Notes: generated by a model from the sequence alone, not told the origin. A stretch of 64,000 nucleotides of DNA from Luteibacter aegosomatissinici (GCF_023078495.1 NZ_CP095742.1:1178001-1242000); one strand, 5' to 3'. Positions 9,283 to 19,368 are shown, counted from the first letter of the stretch. Numbers and translations are program-made.

Positions 9283-10314
9283 TCAGAGCGAAACGGTCCG
9301 GCGGTCGCGCGCTGAAATCTGCGCCGCTTCAATCACGCGAATCACATCACGCGCCTCATGCGCAAGCACGGGCAATTCCTGCTCCCCGCGAATCGCCGCT
9401 GCCACGCCGTCGTAATACGCCGTGTAACGTCCGGGCAGCGTATCGATCGTGGTAGTCGTCCCGTCGGCATCGGTAAAGCGCCCGAACAACGCGGGATCAT
9501 CCTCGCCCCAGCCGGGGCCGCCCGGTCGCTTGCCTTCGCGTAGCGCGGCTTCCTGGCCATCGATACCGTACTTCACGAAGCTGCCGCCATCGCCGTGCAC
9601 GAGGTAGCGCGGGCCAGGATCGCGCACCAGCACCGAGGCGTGCAGCACGGCGCGGCGGTGGCCGTAATCGAGCACGACGTGGAAGTAATCATCCACTTTG
9701 GCGGCGGCGCGCTGGCGGGTGACATCGGCCGTGACGGCACGCGGTATCCCGAACAGCACCAGGGCCTGGTCGATTAGGTGGGCGCCCAGATCATAGAGAA
9801 GGCCTGAACCCGGTACCTCGGTTTCCCGCCAGCCTTGCTTGATCTCCGGGCGGAAACGATCGAAGTGCGCCTCGAAATAGACCACGTCACCCAGCCGGCC
9901 ATCCTCGACAAGGCGGCGCACGGTCAGGAAATCGTTATCCCAGCGGCGGTTCTGGAACACCGAGATCAACCGGCGCTTCTCGGCGGCCAGGGCGATGAGC
10001 GCTTCGGCTTCCGCCGCATTGAGGGTGAATGGTTTGTCCACCACCACGTGCTTGCCCGCGTCGAGCGCCGCGCGGGCGAGGGCTGCGTGCGTATCGTTGG
10101 GTGAGGCGATGACGACCAGCTCGATCGTGGGGTCGCTGATCAAATCTTGAGGATTTTCGTACGCCCGTGCCTCCGGGAAGTCACGGGAAATCTCGTCGAC
10201 ACGACGGCTGCCGATCGCCGCCAGGCGGAGGCCTTCCGCGGCCGCGATAAGCGGCGCATGGAAGAAAGCGCCTGCCGTGCCGTAGCCAATGAGACCGGTG
10301 GGGATGGGGTGCAT
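9283..10314 (-). CDS. Gfo/Idh/MocA family NAD(P)-dependent oxidoreductase
   Basis: A 343-residue two-domain oxidoreductase. The N-terminal Rossmann fold has the dinucleotide loop GLIGYGTAGAFFHAP, then IASPNDTHAALA. The catalytic lysine is in VVVDKPFTLNAAEAEALI, and GLLYDLGAHLIDQAL carries the active-site Asp/His region of the C-terminal substrate domain. The best match by overall pattern is the YdgJ/IolW-type sugar or inositol dehydrogenases, but the substrate cannot be read from sequence. It converges on the sulfurtransferase gene with a 16-nt gap. Confidence 0.9.
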   Translation of the reverse strand: MHPIPTGLIGYGTAGAFFHAPLIAAAEGLRLAAIGSRRVDEISRDFPEARAYENPQDLISDPTIELVVIASPNDTHAALARAALDAGKHVVVDKPFTLNAAEAEALIALAAEKRRLISVFQNRRWDNDFLTVRRLVEDGRLGDVVYFEAHFDRFRPEIKQGWRETEVPGSGLLYDLGAHLIDQALVLFGIPRAVTADVTRQRAAAKVDDYFHVVLDYGHRRAVLHASVLVRDPGPRYLVHGDGGSFVKYGIDGQEAALREGKRPGGPGWGEDDPALFGRFTDADGTTTTIDTLPGRYTAYYDGVAAAIRGEQELPVLAHEARDVIRVIEAAQISARDRRTVSL

Positions 10315-10410
10315 GGTCGCTCCGGGCGTGGTCAGGCCCCAAGGGTAACGCGGCCGGCCTCAGTGTTTCGTTTAGGATCCTGCCCTTTGTGGCCATCGCC
10401 CGGTAAGTCC

Positions 10411-11970
10411 ATGAGTGCTCTGGAAATCGAAGCCGCCCCCCGGGCACGCCTGCCCCGCCAGGTGCCTTTCATCATCGGTAACGAGGGCTGCGAGCGCTTC
10501 AGCTTCTACGGGATGCGCAACATCCTCACGCCCTTCCTGGTGACCTCGCTCCTGCTTTACCTGCCCGAAGCGGCCCGGGCGGGAGCGGCGAAGGATGTGT
10601 TCCATGCCTTCGTGATCGGCGTGTACTTCTTCCCGCTGCTGGGCGGCTGGCTGGCCGACCGGTTCCTTGGCAAATACCGCACCGTGCTGTGGCTGAGCCT
10701 GGTGTACTGCGTGGGCCACCTCTACCTGGCCCTGTTTGAGCACAGCGTGGCGGGCTTCTACACGGGGCTGGGCCTTATCGCGTTAGGCGCGGGTGGCATC
10801 AAGCCCTGCGTCGCCGCGTTCGTGGGTGACCAGTTCGATGAGAGCAACCGCCAGCTCGCGAAGGTGGTGTTCGATGCCTTCTACTGGATCATCAACGTTG
10901 GCTCGTTCCTCGCCTCGCTGCTGATGCCGTTTTTCCTGCGCGAGTACGGCGCGAAGGTCGCGTTCGGCCTGCCTGGCGTGCTCATGTTCATCGCTACGAT
11001 CGTGTTCTGGATGGGCCGCAAGCACTACGTGATGCTGCCACCTACGCGCCATGATCCCCATGGGTTCGCGCAAGTCGTGAAGAGCGCCTTGCTTGCGCAC
11101 GCGCCGGGACAGGGCCGCCCGGGGCTGATCGTCGCGGCCGCGTCGGTCGCGCTGGCGCTGGCCTCGCTGGCGCTCATGCCCACGCTCGGTATCGTTGCCA
11201 CGCTATGCGTCGCACTGGTGCTGCTGCTGGCAGGCATGGTCATCGGTACCCGGCTCCAGCTGGAGCGAGTACGCGGCATGCACCCTGCCGAAGCGATCGA
11301 TGGCGTGGCTGTCGTGCTCCGTGTGCTGGTGGTGTTTGCACTGGTCACGCCGTTCTGGTCGTTGTTCGATCAGAAGGCCTCGACATGGGTACTACAGGCC
11401 AACGCCATGCAGGCGCCCTCGTGGCTGCATCCCGCGCAGATGCAGGCGGTGAACCCTGCGCTGGTGTTGTTGCTGATCCCGTTCAACAACCTCGTGCTGT
11501 ATCCGCTGTTGCGCCGGCTCGGCATCGAGCCCACCGCGCTGCGGCGGATGACTGCGGGCATCGTGTTCTCGGCCATCGCATGGGTCGTGGTCGGTGCATT
11601 GCAGCTCGCGCTGGATGGCGGTAGCCCCGTGCATATCGCATGGCAAATCCTCCCGTACGTATTCCTCACGATGGGCGAGGTGCTGGTCTCTGCCACGGGC
11701 CTGGAATTCGCCTATAGCCAGGCACCACCATCGATGAAGGGGACGCTCATGAGCTTCTGGACCCTCAGCGTGACCGTCGGCAATCTCTGGGTGCTGCTGG
11801 CCAACGCGGGTGTGCGCAACGATGCGGTACTGGCGGGCATTGCCCACACGGGCATGGGCGCGACCGCCTTCCAGATGTTCTTCTTCGCCGCGTTCGCCGG
11901 CATCGCGGCCCTGGCGTTTGGCCTGTATGCGCGTCGCTACCCGGTCGTGGATTACTACCGCTCGACGTAA
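10411..11970 (+). CDS. POT/PTR2 family proton-dependent oligopeptide transporter
   Basis: A 519-residue inner-membrane protein with about 12-14 hydrophobic segments. It probably imports di- and tripeptides with protons. The family signatures are visible: the proton-coupling motif ExxERFSFYG in NEGCERFSFYGMRNIL (TM1), ADRFLGKYRTV, and the second PTR2 signature FDAFYWIINVGSFLASLL. Late in the protein, GEVLVSATGLEFAYSQAP matches the TM10 region. ATG 10411 was chosen because the POT fold begins directly after it. The longer open frame (from 10147) overlaps the divergent oxidoreductase gene. Confidence 0.94.
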   Translation: MSALEIEAAPRARLPRQVPFIIGNEGCERFSFYGMRNILTPFLVTSLLLYLPEAARAGAAKDVFHAFVIGVYFFPLLGGWLADRFLGKYRTVLWLSLVYCVGHLYLALFEHSVAGFYTGLGLIALGAGGIKPCVAAFVGDQFDESNRQLAKVVFDAFYWIINVGSFLASLLMPFFLREYGAKVAFGLPGVLMFIATIVFWMGRKHYVMLPPTRHDPHGFAQVVKSALLAHAPGQGRPGLIVAAASVALALASLALMPTLGIVATLCVALVLLLAGMVIGTRLQLERVRGMHPAEAIDGVAVVLRVLVVFALVTPFWSLFDQKASTWVLQANAMQAPSWLHPAQMQAVNPALVLLLIPFNNLVLYPLLRRLGIEPTALRRMTAGIVFSAIAWVVVGALQLALDGGSPVHIAWQILPYVFLTMGEVLVSATGLEFAYSQAPPSMKGTLMSFWTLSVTVGNLWVLLANAGVRNDAVLAGIAHTGMGATAFQMFFFAAFAGIAALAFGLYARRYPVVDYYRST

Positions 11971-12026
11971 CGTGCATGTGGCTGCCGGTATAGAGTGCAC
12001 GTCGTCCCCTTGTCCGGAGCCATGCC

Positions 12027-12833
12027 ATGGTCGATCCCACGCACGCCGCCCCGTTGCCCGTTGCAGGCGCCAGTGAATGGCCCGGCAAGGTTGTCCTGGT
12101 CACCGGTGGTGCGCAGGGCGTGGGCAAGGGCATTGCCCAGGCGGTGCTGGCGGCGGGCGGCCGCGTGGTGATCGGCGACCTGGATGCCGAAGCCGGCGCC
12201 GCGTGCCTGAAGGAATGGAACGTGCGTGACCGCGCCGCATTCCTGGCCCTGGATGTCTCGAAGGAAGCGAGCGTGAAGCGTTTCGTCGCTGGCGCGTTGC
12301 GCCGCTTCGGCCGCATCGACGGGCTGGTGAACAACGCGGGCATCGCCGATCCGCACAACAAGCCCATCGAAGCGATGGATTGGGCGGACTGGAAGCACCG
12401 CATCGAGACCAATCTCGGCGGCGTGTTCCTTTGCTGCAAGCACGCGCTGCCGGCGTTGACGAAAGCCAACGGGGCCATTGTCAATATCGCCTCGACCCGC
12501 GCGCACCAGTCGGAACCCCACAGTGAAGCCTATGCGGCAAGCAAGGGCGGCATGCTCGCCTTTACCCATGCGCTGGCGATAAGTGCCGGGCCCGTACGGG
12601 TGAATGCCATCAACCCAGGCTGGATCGTGGTGGATGACTGGAAGAAGCCATCGCTACGGAAGAAGCCGAAGCTCTCCGCCACCGATCACGCGCAGCACCC
12701 GGTCGGGCGCGCCGGCGTGCCACCGGATATCGGCGCGCTCGCCGTCTTCCTGCTGTCGTCGCAGGCCGGGTTCATCACCGGTGAAAATTTCACGGTGGAT
12801 GGCGGCATCTCGAGAAAAATGCAGTACGTGTAG
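12027..12833 (+). CDS. Short-chain dehydrogenase/reductase (SDR), classical type
   Basis: A 268-residue NAD(P)-dependent SDR. The cofactor loop is VTGGAQGVGKG, followed by GDLDAEAG (an acidic residue after beta-2, which suggests NAD), NNAGIAD, the serine of IVNIASTRA, and the catalytic YAASKGG. The C-terminus carries the usual FLLSSQAGFITGENFTVDGG. Substrate is unknown. CCGGAG lies seven bases upstream of the ATG. The TAG stop is the GTAG of a REP arm, and the other arm of the same REP supplies the stop of the convergent metallophosphoesterase gene. Confidence 0.92.
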   Translation: MVDPTHAAPLPVAGASEWPGKVVLVTGGAQGVGKGIAQAVLAAGGRVVIGDLDAEAGAACLKEWNVRDRAAFLALDVSKEASVKRFVAGALRRFGRIDGLVNNAGIADPHNKPIEAMDWADWKHRIETNLGGVFLCCKHALPALTKANGAIVNIASTRAHQSEPHSEAYAASKGGMLAFTHALAISAGPVRVNAINPGWIVVDDWKKPSLRKKPKLSATDHAQHPVGRAGVPPDIGALAVFLLSSQAGFITGENFTVDGGISRKMQYV

Positions 12834-12892
12834 GAGCGCTTGCGCGCGATGGGTGCTTGCGAGAACCCCTATCGCGCGCAAGCGCGCCCCTA
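12830..12892. repeat. REP palindrome pair filling a convergent intergenic space
   Basis: Two inverted arms (GTAGGAGCGCTTGCGCGCGA and GCGCGCAAGCGCGCCCCTAC) fill the whole gap between the SDR gene (+) and the metallophosphoesterase gene (-). TAG at 12831-12833 ends the SDR. CTA at 12890-12892 is the TAG stop of the opposite gene. The hairpin may act as a shared 3'-end stabiliser or terminator for both transcripts. Confidence 0.9.
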
Positions 12893-13702
12893 CAGGTGTC
12901 GATCCAGGGGAATGGTGGTCATGGGGCCGGGCTTGAACGCCAGGGCACCTTCATCGAAATCCCATTGCTCGACGACGCATGCGGCCCTGTCCGCCGCCGC
13001 ATCGTGGCGGATCACGTGCACGGAATTGCTGATGCCCTCGCGGATGCGCGTTGACGTAGCCGTGCCTGCCTGTACCGACCACAGCTCACGCGCCAACTGG
13101 CGCGTGCCATTGTTAAGCGGCCGCACGTAGGGCAGGTGGATATGCCCGCCGAGCACAAGGTCGGCACCGGCGGCGGCCCACGCTTTGATGGCGGCCTCGT
13201 GGTTGATCAGCAGGTTGGCGATGTCCTTTTCGCGGATCACATGCACCGGCTGGTGCGTGACCACGATGCGCAACTGCCCCGCATCAGCGGAGCGAAGGCG
13301 CGCGGACACGCGTTCGATCTGCGCACCGGACACCTCGCCGTTCTTGTGCCGGCGTGCGCGCACGGTGTTCACGCCGATCACGAGCGCATCCGCGTTGGCG
13401 TGAACCGGCTCAAGGTCGTTGCCGAACACCCGCCGATAGCCAGCAAAGGGATTGAAGACGCGCGCGAACACATTGAGCAGCGGCACATCGTGGTTGCCCG
13501 GTATGGCTAGCGTGGGGCGGTCGTAGCTGGCGATGAAGCGGTGCGCGGCATCGAATTGCGCTCGTCGGGCACGTTGCGTTACATCGCCGGAAAGGATCAC
13601 CAGATCGGGCGCCATCGACGTGATCAGTGTATTAAGCGCGGCCACGACATCGGGCCGCTCCGTGCCGAAGTGCGGATCCGAGATCTGGATGAGCAGGCTC
13701 AA
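12890..13702 (-). CDS. Calcineurin-like metallophosphoesterase (CpdA/Icc-like)
   Basis: A 270-residue dimetal phosphoesterase. All metal-binding blocks are present in order: ISDPHFG, LSGDVTQRARRAQF, IPGNHDVP, VTHQPVH and LGGHIHLPY. The fold is that of cAMP phosphodiesterase CpdA and of class III cyclic phosphodiesterases, but the natural substrate cannot be decided here. Its start overlaps the stop of the upstream lipid-kinase gene by 4 nt, so it is translationally coupled to it. This raises the possibility of a substrate linked to phospholipid metabolism, which is inference. Confidence 0.9.
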   Translation of the reverse strand: MSLLIQISDPHFGTERPDVVAALNTLITSMAPDLVILSGDVTQRARRAQFDAAHRFIASYDRPTLAIPGNHDVPLLNVFARVFNPFAGYRRVFGNDLEPVHANADALVIGVNTVRARRHKNGEVSGAQIERVSARLRSADAGQLRIVVTHQPVHVIREKDIANLLINHEAAIKAWAAAGADLVLGGHIHLPYVRPLNNGTRQLARELWSVQAGTATSTRIREGISNSVHVIRHDAAADRAACVVEQWDFDEGALAFKPGPMTTIPLDRHL

Positions 13703-14646
13703 CCCGGGTCCTCCCCGGGCTGGCGCGATCCCTCGGTGATCAGCACCAGGGGGCGCGGTGCGGAACGAAAGACGATCGGCGGATCGAGCTGGATAATCTC
13801 GCCATCGACGGCCACCTTGAAGGGCTCGCGGCGATGCTTTGGCGTCACCGTGATCTCGCGGAACGGAAAACTGACCGCGTTCTCGGCATCACCGAGCTTA
13901 CCCAACGCACCGCGCAGGATCAGCCCGAGCATGGTCAGTTTACCGATGGGCTTCAGTACCAGGCCTGCCAGCGTGCCATCGTTACGGAACACGTCGGCCG
14001 CCTCGGGCAGGCCGATCTTTTCCAGCTGCAACGCGTTGTTCCCGACAAATAACGTGGGCGTGCGCACATGGCGCGTGCGCGAGCCATCGCTCACTTCGAT
14101 GCGCAGCGAGCGGTAACCGCGCATCATCGTGGCAAGCCCGGACCACAGCGCCACCAGCCGGTGGCGGCCAAAGCGCTGCTTCCAGGCTTCGCGATCCTCG
14201 AGCACCTGCGGGTACAGCCCGAGACTGCCATTCACCAGGAACAGCCGGTCATTTACCATGCCCACCTGCACATTGCGCGGGGTGCCTCGTAGCAACCCCT
14301 CGGTGGCCTCGCGCGGATCGGCGGGAATGTTGTGGGTGCGGCCGAAGAAATTGAACGTACCTTGCGGCAGCACGCCCATGGGCAACTGTTCGCGCCATGC
14401 CGAACCGGCCACGCCGTTGATGGTGCCGTCGCCACCCGATGCCACCAATGCGCCGCCTTGCTGCTTCGCGTGCGCGGTCGCCCTGGCGATCACGTCGTCG
14501 ATCGGGTTGTCATCGTCAATCAGGAAGAACTGGTGCGGTCGGCGCGCGGCTTCGAGCGTGCCGCGGATCACCTCGCGCGCGGCGTCGCTATCGCCACGGC
14601 CTGAGCCGGCATTCATCACGATCGACAGGGGTAGGTCGTTGGGCAT
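13699..14646 (-). CDS. Diacylglycerol/lipid kinase family protein
   Basis: A 315-residue soluble member of the DAGK_cat (YegS/DgkB) family that would phosphorylate a lipid such as diacylglycerol. The N-terminal catalytic half has VMNAGSGRG, ASGGDGTINGVAG and the PQGTFNFFGRTHNIP loop. The C-terminal beta-rich half ends with VAVDGEIIQLD, the usual VDGE motif. ATG 14646 is the start nearest to the conserved beginning (LPLSIVMNAGSG). The frame extends upstream to 14889 but that stretch overlaps the PAP2 gene. It is followed in an ATGA-type overlap by the metallophosphoesterase gene. Confidence 0.9.
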   Translation of the reverse strand: MPNDLPLSIVMNAGSGRGDSDAAREVIRGTLEAARRPHQFFLIDDDNPIDDVIARATAHAKQQGGALVASGGDGTINGVAGSAWREQLPMGVLPQGTFNFFGRTHNIPADPREATEGLLRGTPRNVQVGMVNDRLFLVNGSLGLYPQVLEDREAWKQRFGRHRLVALWSGLATMMRGYRSLRIEVSDGSRTRHVRTPTLFVGNNALQLEKIGLPEAADVFRNDGTLAGLVLKPIGKLTMLGLILRGALGKLGDAENAVSFPFREITVTPKHRREPFKVAVDGEIIQLDPPIVFRSAPRPLVLITEGSRQPGEDPG

Positions 14647-14687
14647 GGCGCCAACGACAGCATTGACCACGTGTTGATCGCATGAAA

Positions 14688-15467
14688 TTACCGGGCGGCA
14701 GCGCGGCCATCGCGTAGCCTGAAGTACTCGGCGCCGCCGACGCATAGCGTGAGCCATGCCAGGCCGGTGGCGTAGCCCGCCATCACATCGCTGAAATAAT
14801 GCACCTGGAGCAGGATGCGGCTGATCCCGACCAGTGTGATCACGGCAACCGCGGCGACGACAATGGGACGGTGCAGGCGCGGCGGGCATACCACCAGCAG
14901 CACGTAGGCGAGCATGCCGTAGAACACCATGGAGCCAGAGGCATGGCCACTCGGGAAGCTATAGCTGCGCTCCACCACGAAGCCGTGATCGTGCAACGGG
15001 CGCTCGCGCTGGAACCACCCCTTCAGCGCGGTGTTGATGAGTACCGTGCCGGCCAGCGTGAATAGCCACGTCATGGCCAGGCGCCCATGGCGGCGAAGGG
15101 CAAGCGCCACGGCGACGATGACCGAGACGATGGCGAGCACGGTGGAATTGCCCAGTTGAGTGAGCCACGCGATCGCGCGCAGGACGGGAACGGGCAGGTT
15201 GGCGCGCAGGTCGCTGGCCAGCGATGCATCGAACACGGTCAGCCCCGCCTGCTCGCGTACTTCCACGGCGATCACCGTGGCGATGACCAGCATGGCGACG
15301 AAGACGGCCGTCGCCGTCATGGGCCGCAGGAAGCTCCGCGCCGCGGGGTCCAGGCCCTCGCGCCGCTGTACCGCACGGCGCCAGGTCACGTCGGCACCCA
15401 GCAGCGCTGCGGCGAGCAATACGCCCCATATCGAGAGCGCGTGGCGGCTGATCCAATCGGCATCCAT
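14688..15467 (-). CDS. PAP2 superfamily membrane phosphatase
   Basis: An integral membrane protein of about 259 residues with roughly six hydrophobic segments. The three-part phosphatase signature is intact: KGWFQRERP, SFPSGHASGS and SRILLQVHYFSDV, which face the periplasm in related enzymes. Likely substrates are phosphatidic acid, PGP or undecaprenyl pyrophosphate. Just downstream is a lipid kinase gene, so a kinase/phosphatase pair acting on the same lipid pool is plausible. Starts at 15503 and 15521 are also open. I chose the ATG at 15467 because the upstream stretch is a Pro-rich run unlike the family. Confidence 0.87.
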   Translation of the reverse strand: MDADWISRHALSIWGVLLAAALLGADVTWRRAVQRREGLDPAARSFLRPMTATAVFVAMLVIATVIAVEVREQAGLTVFDASLASDLRANLPVPVLRAIAWLTQLGNSTVLAIVSVIVAVALALRRHGRLAMTWLFTLAGTVLINTALKGWFQRERPLHDHGFVVERSYSFPSGHASGSMVFYGMLAYVLLVVCPPRLHRPIVVAAVAVITLVGISRILLQVHYFSDVMAGYATGLAWLTLCVGGAEYFRLRDGRAAAR

Positions 15468-15621
15468 GGGGGCAGGGTCCCTCGGTGGTGGCGGTGGGCC
15501 CATGTTGCCACGGGATGACACGCCGGCTGGCGGGGCATGCCATCCGGCATTTCCTCACCATGGGGGCCCGTGGCAGGATCGAACCCGTCGCCGCGTCGCG
15601 GCTGGAAGAGGGGAACCCTTG

Positions 15622-17250
15622 ATGAAGCACACGCCCGTTCGCGCCGCCTTCGCGCTGGCGCTCCTCGCCTGCGGCGCTGCCGCCCATGCGGATAGTGCGC
15701 CGCTTGCACACCGTATCGTCCGTGTCAGCCTGGATGGCGCGACCGATAAGGGCACTTCGGGTCGCCTGCTCATCTTTGCCGCGCCGGCCGACAAAGCCAA
15801 GGCGGCCGCGAAGGATGGCAAGGTCGAGGCCGTCGATACCAACCCCTTCCAGCCCAAGGCGGTGTCCGTCGCCGGGCGTGAAGTGACCTGGATCGCACCG
15901 GGCCAGTCGGTCGATGTCGATGCGGATGGCGAGGCGTTCCCTTCGGGGTTCTCCAGCTTGCCGCCCGGCGACTACCTGTTCCAGGCCGTGCTGGATGTGG
16001 GCCACGATTACAACTACAGCGGCCGCAAGGGCGGTGACCTGATCAGCGACGTCACGCCAGTGAAGATCACCGCGGGCGGGAGCATTCCGACGCTGAAGCT
16101 GAGCAAGGTCGTGCCCGAGCGCGATGTATGGCAGCTGCCGCCTTCGGCACCCCAGGCCGTGCGCGATGCACTGCCGGAGGCGCGCAAGCACGCCCACGCC
16201 GAGATACTGGAAAGCAAGGCGCTTACCGCGTTCGCGGGCCGCCCGCTATCGATTCGCGCCTGGGTGGTCACGCCGCCGGGCTACGAACAGGGCAATGCGA
16301 AATACCCGGTGGTGTACCTCACCCACGGGTTTAGCGGCGGCTTCGATCGCTTCGCCGGCACGATCGCGACGCTTTGGGATGCCATGTCAAAGAACCAGAT
16401 GCCACCCATGATCTGGGTGCTGCTGGATGAGTCGGGCCCGACAGGCACCCACGAATTCGCCGATTCGGTAAACAACGGCCCGTGGGGCCTGGCGCTCACC
16501 ACGGAGTACATCCCGTGGCTGGAAACCCGTTACCGCATGGACGGCAAAACCAGCGGCCGTTTCCTGAACGGCCACTCGTCGGGCGGTTGGGCCACGCTGT
16601 GGCTGCAGACCCGTTACCCGAAGATCTTTGGTGGCACGTGGTCGACTTCGCCGGATCCCAGCGATTTCCACGACTTCACCGGCATCGACCTGTACGCGCC
16701 GAACGCCAACGCCTACAAGCATGCGGATGGCACCGATATCCCGTTGGTGCGCGACAAGGGCGAGGTGATATCCACGTTCGAAACGTTCGCCCGCCTGGAG
16801 CGCGTGCTCGGTGCCTACGGCGGCCAGCTGGCCTCGTTTGAGTGGGTGTTCTCGCCACGCGGTGCGGATGGCCGCCCCATGCAAATGTTCAACCGCGACA
16901 CGGGTGCGGTGGATGCGAACGTCGTGGCCTACTGGCGCGACCATTACGACATCGCCCAGCGCCTGCGCACGCAGTGGCCCACGCTGAAGCCGGACCTCGA
17001 TGGGAAGATCCACCTGATCGTGGGTACCGCCGATACGTTCTACCTCGACGGTTCTGCGAAATTACTCAAAGACACGCTGGATAAGCTGGAAGCGAAGAGC
17101 GATATCGAGTTCCTGCCCGGCAAGACGCATTTCGACCTGTACACGGAAGGCGACGACCGCCAGGCATTGCTGAAAAAGATCGCCTGGGAGATGTATGAAA
17201 CGGCGCGGCCGGGGCAGGGCAAGCCGCAGGGGCGCTTGCCGGCACATTGA
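15622..17250 (+). CDS. Secreted alpha/beta-hydrolase, esterase D-like
   Basis: A 542-residue exported hydrolase. It has a signal peptide (residues 1 to about 24, ending AAAHA), an N-terminal beta-rich region (about 25-190) and an esterase (PF00756-type) domain in the second half. The nucleophile elbow is LNGHSSGGWATL, preceded by YPVVYLTHGFSGGF, and a candidate catalytic histidine lies in GKTHFDLYTEG near the end. The substrate is unknown; relatives include acyl-ester and enterobactin esterases. It starts after a GAAGAGGGGA ribosome site. The frame extends upstream through the PAP2 gene on the other strand, which is not coding. Confidence 0.86.
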   Translation: MKHTPVRAAFALALLACGAAAHADSAPLAHRIVRVSLDGATDKGTSGRLLIFAAPADKAKAAAKDGKVEAVDTNPFQPKAVSVAGREVTWIAPGQSVDVDADGEAFPSGFSSLPPGDYLFQAVLDVGHDYNYSGRKGGDLISDVTPVKITAGGSIPTLKLSKVVPERDVWQLPPSAPQAVRDALPEARKHAHAEILESKALTAFAGRPLSIRAWVVTPPGYEQGNAKYPVVYLTHGFSGGFDRFAGTIATLWDAMSKNQMPPMIWVLLDESGPTGTHEFADSVNNGPWGLALTTEYIPWLETRYRMDGKTSGRFLNGHSSGGWATLWLQTRYPKIFGGTWSTSPDPSDFHDFTGIDLYAPNANAYKHADGTDIPLVRDKGEVISTFETFARLERVLGAYGGQLASFEWVFSPRGADGRPMQMFNRDTGAVDANVVAYWRDHYDIAQRLRTQWPTLKPDLDGKIHLIVGTADTFYLDGSAKLLKDTLDKLEAKSDIEFLPGKTHFDLYTEGDDRQALLKKIAWEMYETARPGQGKPQGRLPAH

Positions 17251-17327
17251 TCCACCCTACGACCAACGTAGCAGCGCCCACCGGGCCCCAGTCGTTTACC
17301 CTCGGGTAACCCACCGGAGGCACGTAC

Positions 17328-19232
17328 ATGGGCTACGAGGAAAGCTGGCGCCGCTCGGTCGATGAGCCTGAGGCCTTCTGGGGCGAGCAGGCCAGGCTCA
17401 TCGACTGGCGCACACCGCCCCAGCGCATCCTCGACCAGGCGAACCCGCCGTTCCGCCGCTGGTTCGTCGGTGGCACCACCAACCTTTGCCACAACGCGAT
17501 CGACCGTCACCTCGCCGCACGTGGCGACCAGCTCGCCATCGTCGCGGTCTCCACGGAAACCGCGACCACGCGCGAGATCACCTACCGCGAGCTGCATGCG
17601 GAAGTGAATGCCTTCGCCGGCGTGCTCACCGACCTGGGCGTGGGCAAGGGCGAACGCGTGGTGATCTACCTGCCCAACATCGCCGAAGCCGTGTTCGCCA
17701 TGCTCGCCTGCGCGCGCATCGGTGCCATTCACTCCGTTGTGTTCGGCGGGTTTGCTGCGCACAACCTTGCCCTGCGTATCGATGACGCCGAGCCGAAACT
17801 GCTGATCTGCGCGGACGCCGGCATGCGTGCCGGCAAGGTGATTCCGTATAAGCCGTTGGTGGACGCCGCGCTGCGCGAGGCCACGGCGCCCCCGCCACAC
17901 GTCCTTGTCGTCAACCGCGGCCTCGACCCGGATATGGCCTGGGTGGACGGCCGCGACGTCGACTACGCCACGCGTCGTGCGGGCCGCCTGGGCACCGCGG
18001 TTCCCGTCGTGTGGCTCGAATCCAACGAGCCGAGCTACCTGCTGTACACGTCGGGCACGACAGGCAAGCCCAAGGGTGTCCAGCGTGACGTGGGCGGCTA
18101 CGCCGTCGCGCTGGCACTATCGATGACCAGCATCTTCGACCTGCAACCCGGCCAGACCATCCTGTGCACCTCCGATGTCGGCTGGGCGGTCGGCCACTCG
18201 TACAACGTCTACGGCCCCTTGATCGGTGGCTGCACGGCCATCCTCTACGAAGGCACGCCGATCCTTCCCGATCCCGGCATCTGGTGGAAGCTGTGCGAAC
18301 AGTACGGCGTACGCACGATGTTCTCCTCGCCCACGGGCATCCGCATGCTGAAGAAGCAGGATGCGTCGTGGCTGGGTAAGTACGACCTGTCGGCGCTGCG
18401 ATGGATTTTCCTGGCGGGTGAGCCGCTGGACCAGCCGACCTACGAGTGGCTGACCGGTGGCACCGGCAAGGCCGTGATCGATAACTATTGGCAGACCGAG
18501 ACCGGCTGGCCCGCGCTTTCGCTGATGCCGGGCCTGGACATGAAGCGGGTGAAGCCGGGCTCGCCCGGATTTCCCACCTTTGGCTATCGCATGCGCGTGA
18601 TCGATGATGCGACCGGCGACGACAAGCCTGCAGGCGAGAAGGGTGTGCTGGTGATCGAGCCACCCCTGCCGCCCGGTTGCCTCACCACCATCTGGCGCGA
18701 CGACGAACGTTACAAGCGCAGCTATTTCGGTCACTTCAAGGAGCTGCTGTACAGCTCGCTCGACTGGGCGGTGCGCGATGCCGATGGCTACACGTTCATC
18801 CTCGGCCGTACCGATGATGTGATCAACGTGGCCGGTCATCGTCTTGGCACGCGCGAGATCGAGGAATCCGTGGCGACGCTGGGCGCCGTGGCTGAAGTTG
18901 CGGTGGTGGGTGTGGCGGATGAACTGAAGGGCCAGTTGCCCGCCGTCTTCGCCACATTGAAGCAGGGCGTGACCGATCACCCGGAGGATGTCGCGAAGGC
19001 GATGGAACGAAGGGTGGTCGAGCTGCTCGGTGCGCTGGCGCGGCCCGGGTGCGTATACGTCGTGGGGGCATTGCCGAAGACGCGCTCGGGGAAGCTGCTG
19101 AGGCGCTCGTTGCAGGCGCTGATGCAGGGAACGGATCCGGGGGACCTCTCTACCCTGGATGATCCCAACGCGCTGGAGGAGATTCGGCGGGCCATTGCGC
19201 GCGGGCCGGATTGCGGGCGCCGGCTGGGCTAG
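17328..19232 (+). CDS. prpE: Propionyl-CoA synthetase PrpE
   Basis: A 634-residue acyl-CoA synthetase of the acetyl-/propionyl-CoA synthetase branch. It activates propionate to propionyl-CoA through an acyl-AMP intermediate. Motifs include the AMP-binding loop [16 protein letters not shown], the GWAVGHSY and [10 protein letters not shown] blocks, and the C-terminal [10 protein letters not shown] with the lysine that is usually acetylated to regulate these enzymes. The N-terminal block ([16 protein letters not shown]) is the Acs-N domain. It lies upstream of prpB and prpC, so propionate is fed directly into the 2-methylcitrate cycle. A CCGGAGG ribosome site precedes the ATG. Confidence 0.93.
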   Translation: MGYEESWRRSVDEPEAFWGEQARLIDWRTPPQRILDQANPPFRRWFVGGTTNLCHNAIDRHLAARGDQLAIVAVSTETATTREITYRELHAEVNAFAGVLTDLGVGKGERVVIYLPNIAEAVFAMLACARIGAIHSVVFGGFAAHNLALRIDDAEPKLLICADAGMRAGKVIPYKPLVDAALREATAPPPHVLVVNRGLDPDMAWVDGRDVDYATRRAGRLGTAVPVVWLESNEPSYLLYTSGTTGKPKGVQRDVGGYAVALALSMTSIFDLQPGQTILCTSDVGWAVGHSYNVYGPLIGGCTAILYEGTPILPDPGIWWKLCEQYGVRTMFSSPTGIRMLKKQDASWLGKYDLSALRWIFLAGEPLDQPTYEWLTGGTGKAVIDNYWQTETGWPALSLMPGLDMKRVKPGSPGFPTFGYRMRVIDDATGDDKPAGEKGVLVIEPPLPPGCLTTIWRDDERYKRSYFGHFKELLYSSLDWAVRDADGYTFILGRTDDVINVAGHRLGTREIEESVATLGAVAEVAVVGVADELKGQLPAVFATLKQGVTDHPEDVAKAMERRVVELLGALARPGCVYVVGALPKTRSGKLLRRSLQALMQGTDPGDLSTLDDPNALEEIRRAIARGPDCGRRLG

Positions 19233-19236
19233 GCCT

Positions 19237-19260
19237 ATCGCGCGCAAGCGCGCTCCTGCA
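19237..19260. repeat. Single REP arm, partly decayed
   Basis: The sequence ATCGCGCGCAAGCGCGCTCC matches the right arm of the other REP elements, but its last bases read CTGCA instead of CTAC. It lies immediately after the prpE stop. With only one arm left, it looks like the remnant of a pair. Confidence 0.75.
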
Positions 19261-19368
19261 GGGCAACGCCGCCTGGAGCATGGCGGGGCTCAGGGGCCGC
19301 CACCGCAGCGCAACAATCCTTTACCGGGCGCCCGCGCTAAAATGGCGGTCTTTACGCGGAGACTTTCC

